From Chloracidobacterium sp. UBA7659 (lineage in GTDB: Bacteria > Acidobacteriota > Blastocatellia > Pyrinomonadales > Pyrinomonadaceae): a stretch of 9,614 nt of DNA. The stretch lies in NCBI GenBank assembly GCA_002483395.1, contig DLHV01000131.1, positions 4,991 to 14,604 of the forward strand, read 5' to 3'. Below the pieces are notes generated by a model that searched no databases, was not told where the DNA came from, and was given only the letters and a program-made list of their open reading frames with translations. Both the position numbers and the translations under genes were made by a program. Shown in pieces: positions 1 to 4,894 of the stretch (within the stretch, counting starts at the first letter, position 1; each line of letters opens with the position of its first letter).

Positions 1-464
1 CATTTTGAGGCGAAACCAGTCTGGAACAAAATGATGCTCCAGTCGGGAATCTTGCCGTTTGCCGCTTCCCAAGTCTTAATGTCGTCAATCGTTACCTCAT
101 AATCGCGGTCGGCCGCGGCTTTCGCGGAAACGTCGATCTTTACCGCATCGCCAATCAGGTTGTCCAATTCCAGTTTATCGACCCGCTTTTTCCCCTCGGC
201 GAAATGGACCGGCGCGTCGATATGCGTGCCGCCATGCTCGGCGGCTGAGAAATTATAGGCGGAATAATAATAACCTTTGTCGGTCCGCCCTTCGGCGACC
301 GTCGTCCGCTTGAAAGGCTCGGCAGTAACCCAGTAGATGGTTTCATCGGAAAAATCGTGCGAGAGGTCGATCCATTGGCCGGAGGGGTAATTGGCCGGCC
401 GTTGCTGCGCACAGCATATGAAAATAGCCGACGATGCGATTATCAAGATTGTTTTAGTGATCAT
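1..464 (-). CDS. Exported cyclase-family metal hydrolase (kynurenine-formamidase-like), C-terminus outside window
   Basis: The N-terminal 154 residues are visible and the rest runs off the left edge. Residues 1-19 are a hydrophobic signal peptide ending ICCA before QQRP, so the enzyme is probably exported. The family signature HGGTHIDAPVHF is at residues 77-88; its H-x3-H-x-D (His77, His81, Asp83) plus His87 are the metal and catalytic residues of the PF04199 cyclase/kynurenine formamidase fold. An earlier DLSHDFS (33-39) fits the start of that domain. These enzymes hydrolyse amide or cyclic ester bonds, for example N-formylkynurenine; the substrate here cannot be read. The ATG at 464 has a strong ribosome site (GGAGGA, 472-477, about 7 nt upstream). 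The gene follows the cyanophycinase gene on the same strand after a 197-bp gap containing an inverted repeat, so it may have its own promoter. Confidence 0.85.
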   Translation of the reverse strand, partial: MITKTILIIASSAIFICCAQQRPANYPSGQWIDLSHDFSDETIYWVTAEPFKRTTVAEGRTDKGYYYSAYNFSAAEHGGTHIDAPVHFAEGKKRVDKLELDNLIGDAVKIDVSAKAAADRDYEVTIDDIKTWEAANGKIPDWSIILFQTGFASK

Positions 465-506
465 TACTATTTCCTCCACTTTCCTTTCGTACCCAAAAGA
501 GCGGCC

Positions 507-631
507 GCAAGCGGGCCTTCCTGACCTGTCAACGTGATTATGTCGAACTCGGAAAATTGCGTTCACAGATGTCTCAAGTCTTTTTCACTGTTCAAGTTAA
601 AATCATTCACAGGTCAGGAAGGGCGGCTTGC
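507..631. repeat. Imperfect 23-bp inverted repeat around a 79-bp centre
   Basis: Positions 507-529 and 609-631 are reverse complements at 21 of 23 bases; both arms share the core CCTTCCTGACCTGT. The arms are GC-rich, the 79-bp centre (530-608) is AT-richer and codes for nothing evident. The element sits wholly between the cyanophycinase stop (664) and the cyclase start (464) and fills most of that gap. It could be a small non-autonomous mobile element or REP-like unit; the loop is long for a simple terminator. No target-site duplication is clear. Confidence 0.6.
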
Positions 632-663
632 CCCCGATCTTCCATGCATCATAAAAAGTCTGC

Positions 664-1464
664 CTATTTACTTTTGCGCGTCTTCAGGTCGAATGATTCG
701 CCCCCTTTCAACACATAAACAAGCATGGCGTTGCTTTCCTTCTTTAGGTCGATGAACATCACCTGTGTTCTGCCGGCGACGGTAAGACGCCGGTTGTCTT
801 CGATCAACACCGCAGTGTCCTCGTCGATGCCGACGCCGAGATATTTTGGGTTTTGCATGATAAATCCAAACAGCCGGTTGTGGCGCTGGCGGACGAGGAA
901 ATGCTGGTCGAACATGACGTTTGCGATCAGGCCGAGGCCTTTGCGCGTACCGACCTTGCCGCCGTCGAGGATCTTCAGGTCGGCGTCGCCGGTCATCATC
1001 GGGTCGGACATCACGGCTGCACCCGCACTCGTTCCGCCAAACGGTGTTCCCGCAGCGTATATGGCGCGGATCAATTTTAGAAGTTCCTCGTCGTCTAGCA
1101 CATCCATTATCCGGTTCTGATCGCCGCCGGAGAAGAAAACGCCCGTCGCGGTTTTTAGCTGGTCGACGAACTTCGCGCGCTTTTCGGCGTCAAACGGACG
1201 TATCGCGGCGTGTTCGATCATGCCCGGATTGAAGGTCGAAAAGCCCTTTTTTAAAGACTCGAAGCTTTCTTCGGGAACACCGCTTGCCCATGTAATTATC
1301 AGGATTCTGGCCTTTGCTCCGCCGGACCATTCGACGAATTTTTTGACGGCATCGGGCGGACGCGTCCCACCGCCAACAACGAGCAGCCGCTGTTGGCCGA
1401 CGAGTATTTGCGTCGATACGGCGACGAAGATTATAGCAAGCCGTAATTTGAGCTTAGATTTCAT
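664..1464 (-). CDS. Secreted cyanophycinase-family peptidase (S51)
   Basis: This 266-residue protein matches the peptidase S51/cyanophycinase family in length and motifs. GGTSAGA at 143-149 carries the nucleophile Ser146 (nucleophile elbow). FSGGDQNR (111-118), DQHF (186-189, with His188 as likely catalytic His) and GIDEDTA (212-218) are all characteristic of cyanophycinases. The enzyme would cut the beta-aspartyl-arginine polymer cyanophycin, or related beta-Asp peptides, to dipeptides. Residues 1-24 form a basic-hydrophobic signal peptide ending near LVGQQ, so it acts outside the cytoplasm, like the extracellular CphE type and unlike cytoplasmic CphB. That favours scavenging of external polymer; no cyanophycin synthetase is in view. 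It starts 3 nt after the CWC gene stop and has no obvious ribosome site, so it is probably translationally coupled. A related S51 enzyme with other peptide substrates is possible. Confidence 0.88.
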   Translation of the reverse strand: MKSKLKLRLAIIFVAVSTQILVGQQRLLVVGGGTRPPDAVKKFVEWSGGAKARILIITWASGVPEESFESLKKGFSTFNPGMIEHAAIRPFDAEKRAKFVDQLKTATGVFFSGGDQNRIMDVLDDEELLKLIRAIYAAGTPFGGTSAGAAVMSDPMMTGDADLKILDGGKVGTRKGLGLIANVMFDQHFLVRQRHNRLFGFIMQNPKYLGVGIDEDTAVLIEDNRRLTVAGRTQVMFIDLKKESNAMLVYVLKGGESFDLKTRKSK

Positions 1465-1467
1465 ACT

Positions 1468-1734
1468 TTAGCCGACGGCATCAAGAACGATCTCGGTCGT
1501 ACCGTCCCGGTAGATTAGTTTCATCGATGGGCGCGACGCAAATGCGTTGAGACATTTTGGGCACAAGCAGCCGTCGAAATTCTTTGCGACCTCGGCCGTG
1601 GCCTCCTCGGACAGTGTTACTTCAGTACACCAACAGCCGTCGAACTTCGCGCCGCAGCCGAATGTTTCGCCGCAGGAAGCGCAGACGCAAGGTTCATTTT
1701 TCTCAGGTAAATCCGACACAATATTATTGTTCAT
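1468..1734 (-). CDS. Cysteine-rich CWC family protein
   Basis: This is an 88-residue cytoplasmic protein with nine cysteines (16, 18, 21, 27, 34, 36, 56, 58, 61). The arrangement C-A-S-C, then C27, then CWC at 34-36, then C-L-C-P-K-C at 56-61, is that of the small Cysteine-rich CWC family (PF14375), presumed to bind zinc or another metal. No function is established for the family. There is no signal peptide, so it stays in the cytoplasm although its downstream partner is exported. The ATG at 1734 has only a weak purine stretch (AAGAAG) upstream. It lies 68 bp after the acyltransferase stop and 3 nt before the cyanophycinase start, so it is almost certainly cotranscribed with the latter and may be the tail of the lipid-gene operon, since no clear terminator lies at 1735-1802. 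Confidence 0.82.
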   Translation of the reverse strand: MNNNIVSDLPEKNEPCVCASCGETFGCGAKFDGCWCTEVTLSEEATAEVAKNFDGCLCPKCLNAFASRPSMKLIYRDGTTEIVLDAVG

Positions 1735-1802
1735 CCGTTCTTCTTAGTGGTTTCAATTTTTTAACGCGGAAATAGCCGAAAGGAAATTAAGCGGAATGCA
1801 TA

Positions 1803-2735
1803 TTATTCGTAGAGATCGGCCTCGCCGGGCTGGCGTGTTTTCCAGCGTTTGTGTATCCAGAGCCATTGGTCGGGAAAACGGCGGACCAATTTTTCGACCT
1901 CGGCGGTGAATTGGGCGGTCGTTTCGGCAACGTCGCGGTGGCGGTCGCCGGTGTTTGACGGGTAGATTATCCGCCCGTGGACGCCGACATAATGCTGCTT
2001 TTTTTCGTCCCACGCGCCGCACATTGGAATTATGGCTGCATTTGTCCGCATGGCGAGCAAGGCGACGCCGCTCGATGTGCAGGCCGGGACGCCGAAAAAG
2101 GGGACGAAGACGCCTTCCTTCGGGTGTGCGTTAACGTCGGCCAGAATGCCGAGGATGCCGCCTTCGCGGAGAACCTTCATCGCCGGGCTGACCGAATTTG
2201 TTTTGTTTATCGGACTGTTGCCGAATTTGGTGCGAAGGCTAACGGTCAAAGCCTCGATTTTCGGATTATCGAGCGGGCGGGCGAGATACCTGATCGGCTC
2301 CCGCAACGCTGACCAGCCAAAAACCAAAAGCTCCCAATTGCCCAGATGCGGGCTGACGATTATCACGCCGCGGCCATCCGCCTTTATCTGCTCGTATTCC
2401 GCATACACGTTAGGGTCGATCTGAAATTCGATGGCCTTTTTGAGACTTTCGCGAGTTGAACGCGGAAAATGGCTCATTTCGCCAAGGACGCGGCCGAGAT
2501 TTTTGAAGGCTCCCTTGGCAAGCCGCTTGTGTTCCGCTTCGTCCAGTTCCGGAAAGGCGATGTGCAGGTTTGTCATCGCGACACGGCGAAGACTGCCGAA
2601 CAGATGATAGCAGATCATCGCAAAGGTGGTCGCGGCGGAAACGGCGGCTTTCTTCGGCAACGCGGAGAGAAGCCCGAACAACCCCCGCACGGCTGCGTAT
2701 TCAAGCCAGATCAGAGGTTTGCTCTTTTTTGCCAT
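1803..2735 (-). CDS. LpxL/HtrB-type lysophospholipid (lipid A) acyltransferase
   Basis: The 310 residues match the usual length of the LpxL/HtrB/WaaM family (PF03279). A membrane-associating N-terminal stretch (about 8-50) is followed by the catalytic HX4E motif HLGNWE (His130, Glu135). A conserved block GVFVPFFGVPA comes at 208-218 and WLWIHKRWKTR at 291-301 is the typical C-terminal signature. The enzyme would transfer an acyl chain from acyl-ACP to a glycolipid or lysophospholipid at the inner face of the cytoplasmic membrane. The position after ILAD (197-200), where many LpxL proteins have DQ, reads DVN here. It starts 9 nt after the ketosynthase stop, downstream of a dedicated ACP, so these genes probably supply its acyl donor. 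The specific acceptor and chain length cannot be told. There is no good ribosome site; coupling to the upstream gene is likely. Confidence 0.88.
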   Translation of the reverse strand: MAKKSKPLIWLEYAAVRGLFGLLSALPKKAAVSAATTFAMICYHLFGSLRRVAMTNLHIAFPELDEAEHKRLAKGAFKNLGRVLGEMSHFPRSTRESLKKAIEFQIDPNVYAEYEQIKADGRGVIIVSPHLGNWELLVFGWSALREPIRYLARPLDNPKIEALTVSLRTKFGNSPINKTNSVSPAMKVLREGGILGILADVNAHPKEGVFVPFFGVPACTSSGVALLAMRTNAAIIPMCGAWDEKKQHYVGVHGRIIYPSNTGDRHRDVAETTAQFTAEVEKLVRRFPDQWLWIHKRWKTRQPGEADLYE

Positions 2736-2744
2736 GGGAATGTA

Positions 2745-3959
2745 TTATGCCGACCAGCGTTTGAAAGCAAGCACGGCGTTGAGGCCTCCGAAAGCGAAGG
2801 AGTTGGAGAGAGCCGTTTCGGGTTCGGCGGCGAGAGCTTCGTTTTTGATGACGTTTACACCGCATTCCGGGTCGGGCTCGTTGAAATTCGCGGTCGGCGG
2901 CAGAAGCTTGTGGTGAAGGCCGAGGACGGTCGCGGCGGCTTCGAGCGCACCGGCGGCGCCGAGAGCGTGGCCGTGCATCGATTTTGTCGAGCTGACTTGA
3001 ATATTGACGGCGTGTTCGCCAAATACAAGCCTGATCGCGTTCGATTCCATCACGTCGTTGGCCGGGGTCGCAGTTCCGTGGGCGTTGATGTAGCCGACGG
3101 TTTTCGGGTCGGTGTTTCCATCAGACAAAGCACCGCGCATCGCTTTTGCGGCACCTTCGACAAGCGGCATTGTCAGGTGATGTGCATCGGCCGACATGCC
3201 GAAACCTGTAATCTCTGCGTATATTCTCGCACCGCGTGCCCGGGCGGAATCGAGCGTTTCAATGACGAACATCGCTCCGCCCTCTCCAAGGATCATGCCG
3301 CTGCGGTCTCTTGAAAACGGCCGGCACGTGTCCGGTGAGACGACCCGCATCGATTCCCACGCTTTGAGATGTCCGAGAGTCAGCGGAGCCTCGCTGCCGC
3401 CGGTTATTGCCGCGTCGAGCGTTCCCTGCCGGACGAGCCAGAACGCATGGCCGATGGCGTGATTAGCAGACGAGCATGCTGTCGAAATTGTAAAAGTTGC
3501 ACCGGTCAGGCCGTATTCCATCGACACCTGGCTGGCAACGGCGTTGCTCATCACTCGAGGGATGACGGTTGGCGGGAACCGGCTTTTCTTCGCTCCATAA
3601 AGGTCGTAGAAAAGGTTATCTTCTGTTTCTTTACCGCCAAGACAGGAGCCTGTGATAACGCCTGTCCGGTCGCGTAACTCATCCGTAAAAATTATCCCCG
3701 AATCGGCAACGGCTTCGCGGGCGGCAACTATGCCGAAATGAGAAAACGGATCGAGCCAGAGGAGTGATTTATCGTCGAAATGCTCAGAGGCGTCAAAACC
3801 GCGGACCTCGGCGGCGTTTTTGAAACGAAGGTCGGTCGTGTCGATTTTTATGATCGGCCCGATCGCTGAGCGGCCGGAACCGACGGCTTTCCAGAAATCG
3901 CCCGCATTGTTGCCAAGGGCAGAAACGACGCCTATACCCGTTACGACAACTCTTCTCAT
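2745..3959 (-). CDS. fabF: Beta-ketoacyl-ACP synthase II (FabF/KAS II type)
   Basis: This 404-residue condensing enzyme extends acyl chains on ACP by decarboxylative condensation with malonyl-ACP. The full KAS I/II set is present: Cys162 in STACSSANHAIG, His294 in NAHGTATPAND, Lys326 and His331 in STKSMHGHALGAAG. It should therefore be active and not a chain-length-factor homologue. The N-terminal RRVVVTGIGVVSALG and length (FabF is about 410) are standard. The C-terminal gatekeeper loop reads FAFGGLN (388-394) instead of the common FGFGGTN, a change seen in specialised synthases. It lies between a dedicated ACP (11 nt upstream) and an LpxL-like acyltransferase (9 nt downstream), not in the usual fabD-fabG-acpP-fabF-rnc cluster. 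It is therefore more likely a pathway-specific paralogue than the housekeeping enzyme. Confidence 0.92.
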   Translation of the reverse strand: MRRVVVTGIGVVSALGNNAGDFWKAVGSGRSAIGPIIKIDTTDLRFKNAAEVRGFDASEHFDDKSLLWLDPFSHFGIVAAREAVADSGIIFTDELRDRTGVITGSCLGGKETEDNLFYDLYGAKKSRFPPTVIPRVMSNAVASQVSMEYGLTGATFTISTACSSANHAIGHAFWLVRQGTLDAAITGGSEAPLTLGHLKAWESMRVVSPDTCRPFSRDRSGMILGEGGAMFVIETLDSARARGARIYAEITGFGMSADAHHLTMPLVEGAAKAMRGALSDGNTDPKTVGYINAHGTATPANDVMESNAIRLVFGEHAVNIQVSSTKSMHGHALGAAGALEAAATVLGLHHKLLPPTANFNEPDPECGVNVIKNEALAAEPETALSNSFAFGGLNAVLAFKRWSA

Positions 3960-3970
3960 TGTTAAGGTGT

Positions 3971-4240
3971 TTAGGCGGCGGCAGGCTGCTGCGTTGTCCC
4001 GGAATCGACTATAGACTCGATGCCGGCAATGACCTCAGCCACGGACCGCATCGACTGGACCTTGTCATCCGGCACGACAATGTCGAATTCTTCTTCCAGT
4101 TCGAATATCAGATTCAGCCCATCGAGCGAATCGAACCCAAGTTCTTCGAACGTGGTCTCGGCCTTTATATCACCGGAGTCGACCTTCTTAAAATCCGCGA
4201 ATACGCGAATCACTCTTTCGGATATCGATCCGTCTGCCAT
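3971..4240 (-). CDS. acpP: Acyl carrier protein (likely dedicated paralogue)
   Basis: This is an 89-residue acidic ACP. The phosphopantetheine site is Ser38 in GFDSLDGL (35-42), followed by the acidic helix II NLIFELEEEF that docks partner enzymes. The C-terminus carries an extra Ala/Gln-rich tail (QQPAAA) beyond the normal end near residue 80. I chose the ATG at 4240 because GGGAG lies 7 nt upstream (4248-4252). A longer reading from a TTG at 4261 would add seven residues but would put that ribosome site inside the gene. It is the first gene after a good promoter and is followed by a ketosynthase and an LpxL-like acyltransferase. No fabD, fabG or rnc is adjacent, so it probably serves one lipid rather than general fatty-acid synthesis, as AcpXL does in rhizobia. 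Its sequence is closer to ordinary AcpP than to AcpXL. Confidence 0.9.
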   Translation of the reverse strand: MADGSISERVIRVFADFKKVDSGDIKAETTFEELGFDSLDGLNLIFELEEEFDIVVPDDKVQSMRSVAEVIAGIESIVDSGTTQQPAAA

Positions 4241-4247
4241 AGAAAAA

Positions 4248-4252
4248 CTCCC
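4248..4252 (-). promoter_or_regulatory. Ribosome binding site fixing the ACP start
   Basis: GGGAG on the minus strand stands 7 nt before the ATG at 4240 and decides for this start over the in-frame TTG at 4261. Confidence 0.6.
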
Positions 4253-4277
4253 GCCCGACAATGTTAGCTACCAGAAA

Positions 4278-4306
4278 AATCTATATTAATTGGTATCAAT
4301 AGTCAA
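4278..4306 (-). promoter_or_regulatory. Sigma70-like promoter of the ACP-KS-acyltransferase genes
   Basis: On the minus strand a -35 TTGACT (4301-4306, 5 of 6 to consensus) and a -10 TAGATT (4278-4283, 4 of 6) are separated by exactly 17 bp. Transcription would start near 4271, leaving a leader of about 30 nt before the ACP ATG. The spacer contains the short palindrome ATTG-ATAC-CAAT, a possible operator half-site pair. This fits an operon starting here rather than read-through from the STAS-like gene upstream. Confidence 0.5.
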
Positions 4307-4328
4307 CGGAATCGAAAGGAGGCCAACC

Positions 4329-4706
4329 TCAGGCGGGCGAGTTTGCCCGGAGCCAGTTCAATGCCCGTTCGTGATCCGAAAAGAACTTTACGTGGACGCC
4401 GCGGCTGGCGGCGACGGTCTTGAATAATTCGCTCAACTCGTCCGGTTCGAAATCCTGAAGGCAGACTGCAAACCAAAGCCTCGGCACGGCGGCAGCACGC
4501 ACACCCGAATGTACAACCACGGATGTTTGCAGTTCCGTTTTTGGAACATATCCCTCAAGAAGTACGCGATGCGAATTATGCACCGTACATGCTTCCTCAA
4601 CCGCCGCCCAAAATTCTTCGGTCTGCTCAGGCGTTACCTCGTAATCGGGGCCGAGTAAAACATAGATATGATCGCCGCGAAACTCTACTTCGAAGGTATT
4701 CTTCAT
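4329..4706 (-). CDS. SpoIIAA/STAS-like small protein
   Basis: This is a 125-residue soluble protein with no signal peptide or membrane segment. The overall pattern resembles the SpoIIAA-like/STAS-like family: an N-terminal beta strand pair (VEFRGDHIYVLLG), a central VLLEGYV strand, a WFAVCL strand, and the ending VKFFSDHERALNWLRA (110-121 region). The phosphorylatable Ser of true anti-sigma antagonists is not obvious, so a role in sigma-factor partner switching cannot be claimed. In this family many members are small uncharacterised cytoplasmic proteins. The ATG at 4706 has a GAGG (4714-4717) at 7-nt spacing. It is upstream of the lipid genes on the same strand, but the 88-bp gap holding a promoter argues for separate transcription. 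Downstream of its TGA a short GAGG-TTGG-CCTC hairpin is too weak to call a terminator. Confidence 0.55.
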   Translation of the reverse strand: MKNTFEVEFRGDHIYVLLGPDYEVTPEQTEEFWAAVEEACTVHNSHRVLLEGYVPKTELQTSVVVHSGVRAAAVPRLWFAVCLQDFEPDELSELFKTVAASRGVHVKFFSDHERALNWLRANSPA

Positions 4707-4730
4707 TCAGACGCCTCAAATACAATTTAA

Positions 4731-4751
4731 CGCAATGACGCAATGACGCAA
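4731..4751. repeat. Tandem octamer, 2.6 copies
   Basis: CGCAATGA is repeated head to tail at 4731-4738 and 4739-4746, followed by a partial CGCAA. It lies between the STAS-like start and the decayed zinc-ribbon head. Short tandem runs of this kind are intergenic clutter in related genomes; no function is suggested. Confidence 0.6.
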
Positions 4752-4768
4752 AGGTGCTTTGAGAAACC

Positions 4769-4816
4769 CAGTGTGTCGTCGTAATAGTCCCACCTGCATT
4801 CAGGTCATCGTTTCAT
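4769..4816 (-). pseudogene. Dead zinc-ribbon head of a TPR-family gene
   Basis: Read from the ATG at 4816 this gives M-K-R-stop-P-E-C-R-W-D-Y-Y-D-D-T-L, then similarity ends. It matches residue for residue the head at 7920-8018 (MKRCPECRRDYYDDTL), except that the first cysteine codon TGC is now the stop TGA and Arg9 is Trp. It is 5 nt past the TAG of the tail remnant at 4822, the same arrangement as at 8018/8025. This is therefore a broken copy of the beginning of a tandem paralogue, not a working gene. Confidence 0.65.
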
Positions 4817-4821
4817 AAATT

Positions 4822-4874
4822 CTATTCCGGCAGATTCATTCGTTTCAGCAAATATTAAATCGCTGATCACGGCG
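4822..4874 (-). pseudogene. Decayed C-terminal tail of a TPR protein
   Basis: On the minus strand the codons read R-R-D-Q-R-F-N-I, then a one-base frameshift, then L-L-K-R-M-N-L-P-E and TAG at 4822-4824. The intact neighbour at 8025 ends D-D-P-R-Y-K-D-L-L-R-R-M-G-L-P-E with TAG, so this is the same C-terminus with an indel and its body missing. It starts only about 20 nt after the stop of the winged-helix regulator, whose own C-terminus is different and complete. The remnant is too short to tell how the rest was lost. Confidence 0.6.
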
Positions 4875-4894
4875 CGGCGGTTCCACAGTCGATT

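Noticed and set aside
155..412. Minus-strand 85-codon frame in the cyclase gene region
   Set aside because: Pro/Ser/Arg-rich shadow; the frame from 464 carries the HGGTHIDAPVH motif and a good ribosome site.
725..1232. Several plus-strand open frames across the cyanophycinase gene
   Set aside because: Arg/Ser-rich mirror frames of a well-supported gene with all catalytic motifs on the minus strand.
2469..3314. A 281-codon open frame on the plus strand
   Set aside because: It lies antisense to the ketosynthase and the acyltransferase start. It has no ribosome site or recognisable motif, and arises from the codon bias of the real genes.
4731..4751. CRISPR-like repeat
   Set aside because: The repeat unit is only 8 bp with no spacers; it is a simple tandem duplication.
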